Positions 12,058 to 23,921 of a DNA stretch of 64,000 nucleotides are shown piece by piece. Where the stretch lies: the NCBI GenBank assembly GCA_014058105.1, contig JACGCM010001948.1, positions 1 through 64,000 of the forward strand, given 5' to 3'. Source of the DNA: Kingdonia uniflora (taxonomy: Eukaryota > Streptophyta > Magnoliopsida > Ranunculales > Circaeasteraceae). A program made the translations under genes and the position numbers. Under the pieces are notes generated by a model. That model saw only the letters and a program-made list of their open reading frames with translations, searched no databases and was not told the DNA's origin. Numbering within the stretch: the first letter of the stretch is position 1; every line of letters begins with the position of its first letter.

Positions 12058-13642
12058 AATGTTTACTTTTCAAATTTTGATAATGTGTTTTTCAATGCAA
12101 CTAGCCCCTGGCAGAATGCATATTCAGAATTTTTAGCAAAAACTCAATACTATGCAAACACAAAACCAGCAACATATCTTTTCATTCAAAATTAAGTAAT
12201 ATATCAAAAAATTACACTCAGTCTCAAATTTAACATAAAAAATAAAGTGATTGCACGCGCTAGTGCGTGCTTATTTGCTCGTATAGCATAGATAAATATT
12301 CCAAGAACTTACTTTCTTATTGACTATTTCTAAACTTGGCTTTTTATTTAACTGATTTTGTCTTATCATTATAAACTGAAGCATCCGTGTGTAGCATGGG
12401 CTATTAACCTAGTAAGAAATTAAAACTAAATTATATTCTGATGATGAACTAATAATATCATCACAAATCAACTTTTAGGTCTAAATTACAATATATAAAA
12501 TGTTCACTCAAATAGTTATAACATTAATTTAATATGGCTAATTAAAAGTGTACACCTATGTGAGGTCCTTCACCTTTAGGTTATTAGTTCCAAACACAAA
12601 CTATAATCTATATCAATTACCTTAGTTCAATTTATTAATCTCGCAAAAGTCAATCCGCCTTTGGGTCAAATTCATAATATTTTGAGATAAATAAATTGTA
12701 TTACATTCTCGGTTTGATATCCATGCTTCATAATAGTCGGGTCACTTTAGTGACTTCTAGCATGCCTTAATACAGATCTCAAATTGAAATTATTACGTAT
12801 ATGGTCAAATCATATTATGTGTACAAGAAAAATCAAATTAAGTTGTCAAGAAAATTAAAGTAAAAGCAAAATATAATAGGCACTACATAACTTTTCCTGA
12901 ACTTGGAAACGATAAAACCATACAATACCCAACTGTACTTTATATGCAAAAGAAGTCAAAACTTAATGCATAGAATAATAAAGACAAAACCAAGGTCATG
13001 ATGAATAGTCTAAACCAAGATCATGATGCATATAATAACTCTTAGACGATGGACCTGTGGTACACCAAACAAACTTTATATCATCAAATATACATAAACT
13101 ATTGCTGCTCTATTCTATGACCTACGATTATGGCACAATGGGACAAAATTTATTTGATCTGATTAATCAAAACTTTAGTTCACAAATGAACAAACAATAA
13201 TACTAACAAACAAATCATAATCAGAAAATTGCAAAATTCAAACAAATATCATGTTACCACATGTTAAAACATAATAAGATCACATAACAATCAAACGTAA
13301 CACAAACGAATCATAAGTCATTAGCCGGGACATTAATGGCTAAACTTACTATAATTAAATATGATGGTGTACGAGGCATGCATGAAAATGTCTTAAAAAT
13401 GACAAATCTAGTTGCTAAACTTAAAACGTTTACATAAAGGTTAGACGTCTGATCTAAAATTAAATCCCAACCGTCATATCTTATTAGATTTTCAAAGTTT
13501 GAGTTTGCGATCAGGTGCCTAACACTTTTATGGGCCAGAGGGAGCAAAAAATAATCTAAATGCAAATATTCATTAAGATATGTATGGAATGAACATTTGG
13601 ACCCCAAAATTGATGGAGATGCACCATCAGTAGTCGTAAGAC
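12058..13642. other. AT-rich stretch without a recognisable gene
   Basis: No conserved protein, RNA gene or transposon end is visible. A 98-codon minus-strand frame at 13607-13311 has no recognisable motif and is probably chance. If the PIF material at 13646-21206 were removed, this DNA would lie directly upstream of the TBL gene, so it may contain the ancestral TBL promoter. Confidence 0.45.
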
Positions 13643-13987
13643 TCAGAGCATCTCCAGCAGTAATTTTTTAGGTTTAGGTTGGGTTGGGTTGGGTTGGTCA
13701 GACCAAACCCAAACTCACACCCAAACACCTTCCAGCAATCCTTAAACAAGTTTAAGTTTGTTGGCATGGCTCTATCAGAACTCAACTGAGTGTGAGCTCC
13801 TCGCACTAAAAAAATGAGTTTGGCATACTTTTAATTACTGCGCGGTGTTCTGATTACCGCCCAAATTTTTCGAGCGGTAATCAGAACATCGCGCGGTAAT
13901 TAAAAGTCTTCTTGTCCATTATGGTCGGCTGAGCTCTCTTCTGGCTACTTCTTCACTCTTCTAATCCAGCTTAAGATAAGAGAAGAG

Positions 13988-15481
13988 ATGAAGACCTCTT
14001 ACTATTCTAAAAAATCATCGTCCCAAATGGCAAACTCCGACACCAGCAGTAATAACTCAACATCGTCAACCCCATCATCCCAAAATCCACCTATAACACT
14101 CATCATCATAATTTACTACATACCTCTAACACAACCAATCGCAATTCCAATCATATACCCCACTTTGTTTACCATGTCGCAAGGGGATACCTTTGAAAGA
14201 CAGTATTAAAATCTATTTACACTCTTTCAACCACAACCTTAGGCATTTAGCCCGTACTATCAATATTATTTGGTCACTCAACCTCAAGGTTGTTAACCTT
14301 TAAATTACTTTCAAACCACCTATTCAATGATGAATCTACCGAGTTAAATATGGGTTTCGCAAATACTTCAATACCTATTGACATTATGATGGCCAGGAAA
14401 GAAAAAGGAAAATAAAGAAAGAAAAGAGCACCCGCAAAATAAAGACAAAAGTATAAGTCCCGAATAATACTGATTTTTTGGATGAGATAGATGATGTTAG
14501 ACTTTATTGGACAGATGCGGACTTCACGTGTCTCGCAAGGGTGTGTGGGTAACGGCTTCTATCCAGACCACAGGTCGCACAAAGGGTTTTACTTTCTATC
14601 AAAAATTTAACATTGCCTTTAATAGAGACCCCGAGTGCCCCACACGATGATCATGTGGGTCGACCAAAACTTAGTAGTAACCCCTTAATGCATAATGTAT
14701 GATATACAAGGGGATAGTTGCTCAAGTACAATTTTGGTATGATAGCGGAAAAACTGATGATGATCGGGTACGTTCTAATTAGCTTTTACTCAATTTTATT
14801 TATTTTTCTTGGATATACACGTTATTTATTTGTATTTAGTAATTTTGGGAATTGTAAGAAAAAGATGCAAACAGGATCTATCAAGGTATGAATTGCGACA
14901 ATAACTTCAAACATCGTGAAGCGAATAAGATTTTAGCACGAGAACCGCGATAGACCAGCCTAAAGGATGTTGGTTTGAACTATGCGGGGAATCTACCTAG
15001 AAATGTGGCCTCGAGAACATTGCACATTTCTTCTTCGGGAAACTCGATTGGATCAAACAATCTATCTGAGGATCCCGACGACCCACCTATACCTCAATCC
15101 GCTTACCAAAATTCTGAATTAGATGGTTCGTTCTATGAGGGTGGAGCGAGGCCTATCGACCAATTTTTTTTAGAAAAAACGTTGTAAGAAACAAGGGCGT
15201 TAATGAGATTATTGCATCCAGCAAAAGTATGGCGACAATGCTGGAGGAGATGAGGTTAAAGAAGAAATAAGCGAAGGAAGAAAAGAAAATAAGAAGAGCG
15301 GAAGCAAGTCAACATTGGCAAGCCAAAATGGATTTGGAACAAGCAAAGGAAAATTGTAAAATCATTGATAAAGACCTGAGTAATCTTTCTGGACATGTAT
15401 TGCAATACTATCAGTAAAGGCAAACTAAGGTCATAGAACGTCTCAACCAGAATAGCAGACCAAGTACCGGTTCAGGTTATT
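13988..15481 (+). pseudogene. PIF/Harbinger ORF1 (Myb/NAM-associated-like protein) remnant
   Basis: The region starts with a Ser/Thr/Pro-rich low-complexity N-terminus (13988-14209). It continues with a fragment TTGRTKGFTFYQKFNIAF then NRDPECPTR, reminiscent of the trihelix-like DNA-binding segment of plant PIF ORF1 proteins. It ends in a basic helical tail (KMDLEQAKENCKIIDKDLSN, 15330-15390). In working elements this protein binds the ends and cooperates with the transposase. Stops and frame changes occur throughout. An exon-intron structure cannot be excluded for part of this. Confidence 0.55.
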
Positions 15482-15759
15482 AAATGTAATTTAACTTTGC
15501 TGAATATTGTTTAATTTCTAAGAATGTGGTTTACTTTCCAATAATATATTTGTTTGAAGAATGTACTTTGCTATTGAAGAATATAATCTTTTGAAGAAAT
15601 GTTTTTTTTCCAAGAATATTGCATTAAAACAAATATGATATTAATGCAATAACAGAAACTTGTTTAATAAGAAATCATTCATTCATAAGCTTGTACGACA
15701 AGAATCATTAAATTACATAAAGTTCTCAGATAATACTTGATTATAATACTAGGAATGAA

Positions 15760-17072
15760 GATTTCCCTTCACGGCCCACAAATGCTCGATTAGATCACCC
15801 TTTAGATCAAATTATATTTCTCGACTTCGAATTTGGTTTATTTTCGCTATAAAAGCTTTCATTGTTCTGCGTTCGCGTACAATAGTTTCCCTTTAGACAA
15901 TTTTAGGATCGTCCGAATCGTAGCCTAAATATAATGGGAATGAACATTGTTCCTCTTCGATAATCATATTGTGCATTATTACGCATGTCTTCATGACATT
16001 GTTTAAAATCTCTAGTTTTCACAATTTAACCAGATTTTTGACAATATTGAGCTGTGATTGTAAAATACCAAACGCCCGTTCCACGTATTTTTAACAACTT
16101 TCTTATTATTGATCAAAAAAAATTATTTCGCTATAACCAGATTGGAGATGGTTTGGACAAGTACTCCCCATTTGGGGTATATGTCATCCGCTAGGTAATA
16201 ACCCATATTATAAGCTTTACCGGCAATTATATAATTGTAAGGCAGAGCGATACTATCAGCGAGGTCGATGAAAAGATGTAATTGGTATAGGACATTGATA
16301 TCATTATTAGCCCCTGGTAACCCAAAAAAAAATGTCAAAACCAAATATTGTGTGAATCTACTGCTTCAAGAATCAAAGTTGCCTTGGGGTAATGGCCAGT
16401 AAATTGACCGTGTCAAGCTAAGGGATAATTTTTTCATATCCAATGCATGTAATCAAGGCTTCCTAATATGTTGGAAAAACCCTGTGACTCTCCTATCGTT
16501 TTTAACCTTTCCACGTCGACCGCGTTTGGTGCTCGAAGATATTCCTCGCCAAAAATTTCTATAACCGCAACACAAAACATTTCCATACTTAACAAAGTTA
16601 TATTTTTTCCTATTCTCAAATACTCGTCAAAAAGATCTACCGTGACAGCGTAGCTTAAGAAACGTAGTACCGCGATTATCTTTTGGTACGGTGACAACCC
16701 CATAGTTTTTGCGTTGTTGGGTTTTTTGACAAAGTAATCATCGTGTGCAACTACTGTATTGAATATGTACATAAACATTTGTCTACTCATACGTAAATGT
16801 CATCGAAATTATTTTAAAGTATATGTACACTCGGTGTTGAAATAGTCCCGCATAACGTTGCAATGCCCTAATAGGTAGTCTCGCATCTTTTTCTTATCCT
16901 TACGGCCCATGACACTCTCAGGGTGACTCGAAGTTTCATCATGTACTACTAGGTTAACTGTATTTTGGTGCATAACGGCCATTGTCGTAGCACAATCAAA
17001 CATAAGATCGTCAAAGGAGGACGATACATATAAAGGATCATTAATGGATGAAAATGATGATGAGGAAGACAT
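15760..17072 (-). pseudogene. PIF/Harbinger DDE transposase (plant transposon protein, DDE_Tnp4 type)
   Basis: Start codon at 17072 (MSSSSSFSSIND). The frame then reads MSRQMFMYIFNTVVAHDDYF, LSPYQKIIAVLRFLSYAV, YLRIG, EIFGEEYLRAPN and GESQGFSNILGSLDYMHW. The last holds the first catalytic Asp. FFGLPGANNDINVL carries the second (about 16300), and YVERAFGILQSQ (about 16080) holds the third acidic residue. Order and spacing match full-length PIF transposases. Stops near 16805, 16434 and 16122 and frame changes show it is dead, but only lightly decayed. Confidence 0.85.
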
Positions 17073-17401
17073 TTTAGGCTGTGGAGTTGAGTGAATGGTG
17101 TTGAATGTGAAGAAGAAACAAATAGAGAGAAGAAAAAAATATAAAAGGATAAAGGGAAGAAGAACTAGCCGTTGTGGGAGATCAAAACTCACAGCGGTCT
17201 TTTGATTCCTTCCCGCGCGGTAATCAAAAGATTATCGCGTTCCCTAACGGCTAGTTCTCCTTTTGGTTCTTTCCCAATGGCTAGTTTTGGCATCTTAACG
17301 GCTATTTTATTATCCCAATAGTCGTTGGTTATATATATATATATATATATAGTTGTTGGTTGGAGATGCTCTAACAACAGTCCCTCCACTTTAACTCAAT
17401 A

Positions 17402-17810
17402 ATGCCAAGTTTTTTAGCTCTAACCAAGATTCTTCAGTGGTATTTGGCTGGAATAAAGACTGTGCCATCGCCACATCCTGGTAGTATTTTGTTGATAATC
17501 TACTTCTTCGATAACTCAACTTCAATCAGTTATGGGATCGAGTTCATGTTCTATTCAGGGACCATACAAAACTTCGATACCCTCATGTAGATTTATACAA
17601 TAGGTGGAATGTTCTTAAGGTTAAATGTGATGAGTTTCATGAGATACGGAAAAGTATTGATCGACAAGTCAGAGGTGTTCCACTAACCTATATTTTGTAC
17701 AAAGCCAAAGACGAATGGTATGAGAAATACAACCATTTATTCCCGTTCGAGACTCCATACGATATTTTTTTACCAGAACTACGTCCCGCCTGATAAGTTT
17801 CCTACAAATT
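17402..17810 (+). pseudogene. Unrecognised coding-like fragment
   Basis: Two overlapping frames on the + strand look protein-like. One reads ILQWYLAGIKTVPSPHPGS. The other, shifted, reads HVDLYNRWNVLKVKCDEF then VPLTYILYKAKDEWYEKYN. They end at stops near 17800. I do not recognise the family. It lies between the PIF right end and the plant-mobile-domain pseudogene and may be part of a captured gene. Weak evidence. Confidence 0.25.
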
Positions 17811-18149
17811 ATTAACTTTTCAACTATAGACGGGATCTGCTCCCCCTTACTGAATGGTCTGAGTTTAATCCTTACATCAGTCGTGAATGATGAATTAGGT
17901 TTAATTGTATATGTTTTGAGTTTAATTTTTTTTACGTATAACTACTATTTTAAGAATTGTAATTGCATTTCCATTTAAATTCAAGTTAGAACAAAAATTG
18001 ATCGATAATAATTAAATTTAAAGAAATGAGACATCAGGTCGTACAAGTACTTATATGGAGAAACAAAAGTCTACAAAATAAATAGTTTAACACTGATGCA
18101 CATAATAAAAATATACGTATACAGGAACACTCATCTCATAGCTATATCT

Positions 18150-19850
18150 ATTGAGATGGACCAATATCATATCCAGTACCTCGACCCCTACGAATATGAC
18201 TAGCTCCCCTGGTTCAAATGTCAGGTCTACGGGTTGCCTGCCTAGTCCTAGCACTACTACCATCTGGTAGTGGTACTACCTATATAGTCGGTGTCATCCT
18301 TAGCTGTAAGTTCTGAATGGGAGAAAAAAAATTTATTTTGATTTTGACAGAATATATATGACCTTAAAAAGTCAAAAATAAATAAATAAATTACATACTG
18401 ATATAGTTGCTCGTTGATGATGTCATAACTCCTCGTCTGTGTAGCATTTTGATCAGTCAACAATGTGATCGTCTTGACGTCCCGTGCATACTCTAAAAGG
18501 GTGACTCGTCGCATACCCAAACTCAGGTTTCACAACTCCTCTGAGTCGTAGGAACGAGGCACTGCTGATGGCTCCTTCAAGTAGTGGATAGGGATGGTCT
18601 GATGCCTCCCTATCCACTCCATGTTTTACCCCAGGTTTGGCCCCATCTCCAAGTCGGGTAAACTGAAGTCCCAGGATAAGTTATGAACCTCTGCTTACGT
18701 AACCATAACGGGTGTAATACCAGACCTGAGTGCACTGACCTCAAACAGATCTATGCTCCCTATCCTTTACGAATCTATCAACAGATAGGCAACCTTAAAA
18801 GTTTAGCTATGCCAGTATGTGTCATAAGTCATCCTCGATTCGTCCATCACAAACTGGCTACAGCCAACGAAGTCAGACTCTCTCAAAGCCTATAAATCAG
18901 CTAGACTAAGATTTGGCGATATGTTGGACAGAAGATTCATCAGAATACCCGCAAAGGACAGCTCTAAATCAATATGTACGTCATCTAACTCTAAAGCCGT
19001 AGATATATCCCAAAGAAGTCAGTTAATCGAATTAATAGTCCGGTGGTAAATGAGGTATCTGCTATCGTAAACAAATTCCCTGCATGGTCATTTTTTTTCC
19101 CCTTCTTCCATGCTCTGAGGCAAAGATACGACGTGATCTTCAGCGCATTGCTGATAATGGGGTGACCAACCCCACAATACTCGTAAAATCAATACTGCAT
19201 TTAAGAACAACACATAAAACAATAAGGATTTTCATTTAAGACGTTTAGTATACCTTAATAAGTTGCAAACATCTAGTGATGGCACCCCTGGTCGTGACTA
19301 CAATATCCAAGACATGGTGCAAAGAAGCAATAATAGCGAAACCCCAGTCATATGAGAGAGCTTCATCCAAATCAGCCACGGCCTCGAGATATCCAAGTGG
19401 GACAGTGTCGTTGGCCGTTTGGAACCATAAATGTCCCATCATGAAAAGGATAAAAGTATGAGTCACTGTACTATCATTAAACCGATCATCTGTAATGGTC
19501 AAGTACTTCATCAAATGTGCAATGTTGACGTTCCCAATCTTTGTATTGTTGGATGTAATGTGGAGGAGCAATTTATGGGCCTCGGATATAACACTTCATT
19601 GGTCGTCATACGACAATGGTATAGGATTTTTGCCGATTGACAATGATGTAAGCATTGTGAAATCCAATGGAGTAATCCATATCTTTACATACGGGAAGAG
19701 AAAAGTGTGTGTTGTCGGCCACCAACGCTCTATTAGCGCTTAAATTAATCGATTATCGGAATTACCCAATTTGATATCTATGACCCTCCCGAATATCTTC
19801 ACCACATGATTCCTTATTGTTAGAATTATGGAAATCTCGCTTCAAACTTT
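18150..19850 (-). pseudogene. Plant mobile domain (PMD/MAIN-like) protein pseudogene
   Basis: Minus-strand frames read ALIERWWPTTHTFLFP then DFTMLTSLSIGKNPIP, LMKYLTITDDRFNDS, GHLWFQTANDTVPLGYLEAV, ALSYDWGFAIIASLHHVLD and YWFYEYCGVGHPI. These follow the order of the plant mobile domain (Pfam PMD, PF10536) found in transposon-derived plant proteins and MAIN-type genes. A C-terminal part (MGMRRVTLLEYARDVKTI, 18520; basic RGRG tail, about 18200) completes it. Frame changes, stops and possible introns break it. It lies between two PIF ends, so it may be a passenger gene. The solo LTR lies just upstream of its N-terminus. Confidence 0.75.
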
Positions 19851-19941
19851 TATCACCATAGTAAATATGTCGTGCGGACGTATTGAATCGCGATTCTGTT
19901 CATTGGAGCATTTTGTCAAATACTTTATTAACAAAAATAAC

Positions 19942-20688
19942 TGATCCAGGAGGATCTAGGGATGTTTTGATCTGAACTCGAATGTGAAGAATGGAATTGT
20001 CGAAGTCGTTCAAACGAGCTTGGATGTCGTTCGAACGAGTGGTCAAGTTTCTAGGGCTAAAGACCAATTATCGTAAAGTCGTTAGAACGGGATTGGATGT
20101 CGTTCGAACGAGAACTTTGTTTTCCCAGTTTTGAACTTTGTTCGTCAAAGTCGTTAGAACGAGCTTGGATGTCGTTCGAACTAGTGGTCAAGTTTCTAGG
20201 GCTAAAGACCAATTACCGTAAAGTCGTTCGAACGGGCTTGGATGCCGTTCGAACGAGAACTTTATTTTCCCGGTTTTGAACTTTGTTCGTCAAAGTCGTT
20301 CGAACGAGCTTGGATGTCGTTCGAACGAGTTAGCGTGTTTCTAGGGTTGAAGACCAATTATCGTAAAGTCGTTCGAACGGGATTAGATGTCGTTCGAATG
20401 AGCTTGGCGTAAGTTTGCTTTAGATGTTATTCTGAGATGTTGGGTTTGCCTCGAGATCCGTTCTACTGGTATTTGTGGTTCCCTTATATAAATGGGACTT
20501 AGGTTTTTTTTTTTATCTTATGTTAGATTAAAGCAATTCGAAGAGAGAGACTTAGGGTTGAGAGTAATTCAATTGTAATTAACTTTGATTAAGCAATTGA
20601 AGCTCTAAAAGGGATTTTTCCCAACCAATTTCGTTTTGTTCTTCGTGCAAATATTCGTTTTAGGGTTTCTCAATCGTATTGTGGATTA
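19942..20688 (+). repeat. Solo LTR, gypsy A/C clade (747 bp), TSD ATAAC
   Basis: Begins TGATCCAGGAGGATCT and ends ATTGTGGATTA, the same termini as the LTRs of gypsy A and C in this window. It is flanked by perfect 5-bp duplications ATAAC (19937-19941 and 20689-20693). No primer site or internal sequence is attached, so it is a solo LTR left by recombination. It includes a TATA region (TTATATAAATGG, about 20474) and the 145-bp tandem array. The termini are TG...TA, not TG...CA. Confidence 0.9.
20005..20405 (+). repeat. 145-bp tandem repeat with TTCGAA palindromes inside solo LTR
   Basis: Units start at 20005, 20150 and 20295 (each GTCGTT..AACGAGCTTGG), giving about 2.8 copies of 145 bp. Each unit holds about four copies of a CGTTCGAACG-type palindrome, some with one change. 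Copies are very similar. The array lies upstream of the TATA box, in the U3 (promoter) part of the LTR. Confidence 0.85.
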
Positions 20689-21206
20689 ATAACAAAATTA
20701 CTTTTGGACAAAAACTTACTGTGAGATCTTTGCCGGTGTAAAATATATGCATCACGTCGTCTGGGAGAGCAATAATAAACCGCATCTTTGGAATTTTATC
20801 TTCGGTTAGATGTGATTGGCTTTGAATTTCTTCAGGTTCTTCAAATACAACCCTTTTTTTCTTTCTTTCTTCCGGACCTCGACCGAATTACGGCTTCCCT
20901 GAATCTCTTGTCACTCGAAAATTATGGTTACAACTTGGGTGTGAGTCTCCCTCTGGCATTTGTATTTTATTGGGTTTGACTCAAGTAATTTTTTGCAAGA
21001 GTTTTGACAAAAATGAGAGAAAAAGAGATAGTGCGAGAGATGAAACAGTGTGGGGAGGGAACCAGTTCGAGTTGGTTTTGTTCAACAGATGGCGCGGCGG
21101 TGTTCTGATTATTGAAAATGCTGGAAGGAAACGAGTGAGTTTGAGTTTTTGATTATGACTTGTGGGCCAGGTCGTGAGAACCCAAACCGAACTGCTGGAG
21201 ATGCTC
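20689..21206. repeat. PIF-type terminal segment next to the TBL gene
   Basis: After the solo LTR duplication the sequence runs to a PIF-type end (CTGCTGGAGATGCTC, 21192-21206), flanked by TCA. Inside it, GTGTTCTGATTATTG (about 21091) resembles the left subterminal region of the element at 13646 (GTGTTCTGATTACCG, about 13846). No gene is evident. Confidence 0.6.
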
Positions 21207-21209
21207 TCA

Positions 21210-21320
21210 CAAACAAATTAAAGTCTTACCATAGTCATTGTCGGAACACAACTGTTGAGGAATCTAAGTTCTGTTTTTGATTTGCAAATTATTTCCCTCT
21301 CCCTCTCTATTTAGCAATCT
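21210..21320 (+). promoter_or_regulatory. TBL35: Short 5' flank of the TBL gene
   Basis: Only about 111 bases separate the transposon flank (TCA, 21207-21209) from the TBL start codon. They hold a pyrimidine-rich leader-like stretch (TTTCCCTCTCCCTCTCTATTT, about 21292-21312) but no convincing TATA box. The core promoter may therefore lie inside the transposon sequence or use this pyrimidine patch. Confidence 0.4.
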
Positions 21321-23020
21321 ATGATGCAAAGATGGAGCAGAAGAAAGACAAACCAAATCCCTCTCCTTGCACTTCTCTTCTCTCTCTTCTTAGTAGCATC
21401 AATCTTCTACAATGAAACTAAGTTTTACCAAATCCACCAAGACAACAACAGCAACACACACAACCCCTCCATTGCTCTTACAATACCTCCAAAACTCTCC
21501 AAAAACCACAACAAACCAGACAAACCTCTAGGTACTTTTTTTTACTGAAACTTCAACTTTAGCTTACTGGGTGTTTTGAAATATCAGTTTTTAGTCAGTT
21601 TAGTGTAATGGGGTTTTATGTTTTTGCTCTAATTTGATCTAGTTGAGTTTGCATTTGTGTTTCTAGTTAGTTTGATCTGATGGGTGTTTTTTTATCATCA
21701 AACTTTAGCTGATTTGGTTGTGCTTTGGGTGTTGTAAAATCTTTATTTTTGATTAGTTTAGTATAATGGGGTCATTTTTTGTTTTCTCTAATTTGATCTA
21801 GGTTTAAATCAGTGTTTCTACTTAGTTTGATGATCTGATGGGTGTTTTACATTTTCAAATTTCAGCTGATTTGGATAGATTCACAACCTGTACTTCAACT
21901 AGAAAGTATAATGGTAGGAAAGCGTCCGGGTGGGGATGGGCATTAAATGTCCTTGGACAACATGGATGGGCAGCAGAAAAGTGTGATGCATTTTCGGGGG
22001 AGTGGGTATTCGACAATGCTTCTTATCCACTCTACAATGAATCGGATTGCCCGTATATGTCTGATCAGCTGGCATGCCGAAAGCACGGGAGATCGGATTT
22101 GGGGTACCAGAATTGGAGATGGCAACCCCATGATTGTGATTTAAAGAGGTACTGGTTATTATTAATAAGAGAAAGAATAATAGTTTATAGGATTGTGTTC
22201 TTTAGTTTGTAGTTTGGTTGATTTATTTTTGGTGTAATAACAAAGGTGGAGAGTAATGGAAATGTGGGAGAAATTAAGGGGGAAGAGGCTGATGTTTGTG
22301 GGGGATTCGCTTAACAGAGGACAGTGGATATCAATGGTGTGTTTGTTACAGTCAGTAATTCCATCTGACAAGAGATCCATGTCGCCAAACGCCCCTCTCA
22401 CGGTTTTCAGGGCAGAGGTAAACCCAAAATCTATGCAAAATGTAGTAGTGTGGTTTTAGTGTCTTCTACGGTACATTTCAAGTAGGTAAAGCTAGTTCAC
22501 TAATTGAGATGCATTATCAGCAATCATCATCTTCATCTATATTAATATGTTTGTATATGTGCGTGTGTCACATAGGAGTACAATGCTTCAGTGGAGTTTT
22601 ACTGGGCACCACTCCTGGTTGAATCGAACTCAGACGATCCAGTAAGCCATAGATTGGATGATCGCATAATCCGTCCAGATTCAGTTCACAAACATGCAGC
22701 CGAGTGGGAGAAGGCTGATATACTTGTATTTAACACATACTTGTGGTGGAGACAAGGCCCTGTTAAGCTATTGTAAGTTTCATTTCTTGTGTTGTGGCTG
22801 TTTTGACAAAGCAGACCAGAGGTAAAGAGGAGATCATGTTTTTGTACTGAATCTGGGTTTGTTGCAGGTGGAGTAGCGAAGAAAATGGGGTCTGTGAAGA
22901 ATTAGATGGAATGGGAGCCATGGAGCTTGCAATGGAGGCTTGGGCAGATTGGGTGGCCACCAGAGTGGATCCTTTCGCAAAGCAGGTGTTCTTTGTGGCC
23001 ATGTCCCCTACACATCTCTG
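21321..23020 (+). CDS. TBL35: TBL-family xylan O-acetyltransferase, exons 1-5 (gene continues at 52842)
   Basis: Exons are 21321-21531, 21866-22148, 22246-22417, 22576-22772 and 22868-23020, all with GT-AG borders and consistent phase. The protein starts [12 protein letters not shown], followed by a membrane anchor (about residues 13-30, [16 protein letters not shown]), as in type II Golgi proteins. It then has the TBL domain ([40 protein letters not shown]) and the GDS esterase motif ([10 protein letters not shown], Ser186). Family members transfer acetyl groups to cell-wall xylan in the Golgi. Exon 5 ends inside the Trp codon of SPTHLW, and the remaining 110 residues are encoded 29.8 kb away. 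The full protein is 448 residues, normal for the family. Assignment to TBL35 rests mainly on its neighbour BRCA2; the family call is firm. Confidence 0.92.
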
Positions 23021-23472
23021 GTGAGTGATGATCCTTTCATATTCTTTCCCTTCCATTATTTATTGATAGATAGAGATTGTATAGTGTTTAGCTTTAAAAC
23101 CCTATTAATATATGAATCATTTGTAAGATGCCTGTAAAAAGTTTAGCATAATACAGGTCAATGCCATCTATACAAAGTTTATTTGTTGCAACTCGGGTCT
23201 GGTTTAGAATTAATATGGATACAAATATTAAATTAAGTAATAACTATAGCTAGCATGCTAATCGTTCTTCTTTAAAGAAGAACAGTGGTTAGAGCGCAAA
23301 AGTTATTGCCCATCAGGCATCCCTTTTATTACAATCAACATAAACTAATTTCTAAAAATATCATGCTGATTTCGTTATTTCAAACAAGAGAAAACAAGTT
23401 AAATACTTATTGATATTATCCAAAAGGTGTTAAACTATTTGAGAGGATATATCCATGGTGTGAGTTGGGAGG

Positions 23473-23921
23473 TACTGCTCTCTTACAAGGTTTACAAGAT
23501 GTAGCTTCAAATGGGTGGTTAATTGCTTGGTCAGAGTCAGATTCAGTTGCTGCTGTTGAAGCTTTTAGCAACAACAAAGTTCCTTGGCAGTTGAAAGGAG
23601 AGTGGAATGTGGTGCAGAATACAATGCAGCAGAAAAAAAAAAACAAAACAAAAACAATGCTGCAAATCAGAATTACCTCAAATTGGAGAGAAGTAAGCTT
23701 CAGTTCAGATCTTTTGTTTTGGCTAACAGAGGTGCTAGACTTTTATAGGGTGCTGTTGAGAGTCATGTTGGGAGACCTCAATTTCTGTATAAAACTGAGG
23801 AACCCATGAAGGAGTACTTTAGATTTTGTTAGTTTTGGCTTGACTTAGCAATTGCTAAGTCTCCATTCTCTTGGATTTCTTGTTTGTGCTATATATTTCT
23901 CTAATTTAGCACAAAAAAAAA
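23473..23921 (+). mobile_element. 5'-truncated LINE (RNase H tail) with 11-bp TSD
   Basis: An 11-bp direct repeat GAGTTGGGAGG occurs at 23462-23472 and 23922-23932. Between them lies a LINE 3' end ending in a poly(A) run (23913-23920). The coding part reads NGWLIAWSESDSVAAVEAFS then KVPWQLKGEW, the C-terminal RNase H domain (RVT_3-type) of plant LINEs, including the catalytic-type ESD. A tail RPQFLYKTEEPMKEYFRFC ends near 23830. Severe 5' truncation, poly(A) and an 11-bp duplication are hallmarks of LINE insertion. Confidence 0.85.

Larger units (their letters stand above)
13646..17371. mobile_element. PIF/Harbinger DNA transposon, near complete
   Basis: Left end GAGCATCTCCAGCAG at 13646 and right end GGAGATGCTC at 17371 form terminal inverted repeats. 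The 3-bp flanks are TCA (left) and TAA (right), one base off a TWA-type duplication. Similar subterminal sequences (GCGCGGTAATTAAAAG near 13890, GCGCGGTAATCAAAAG near 17215) lie inside both ends. The element holds the two expected genes, the ORF1 DNA-binding protein on + and a DDE transposase on minus, both damaged. A (TA)n run of about 22 bases lies at 17330-17351. Confidence 0.8.
13646..21206. mobile_element. Possible larger PIF-type composite element
   Basis: A second PIF-type right end, CTGCTGGAGATGCTC, finishes at 21206. It is the exact inverse of the first 15 bases at 13646. Both outer flanks are TCA (13643-13645 and 21207-21209), a better match than the flank at 17371. The span contains the PIF genes, the plant-mobile-domain pseudogene and the nested solo LTR. 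This may be one composite transposon, or two independent insertions with chance matching flanks. Confidence 0.45.

Noticed and set aside
13670..13700. GGTTGGGTTGGGTT run as an interstitial telomere repeat
   Set aside because: Units are GGGTT or GGTTT without the plant TTTAGGG order, only a few copies, and they lie just inside a PIF end.
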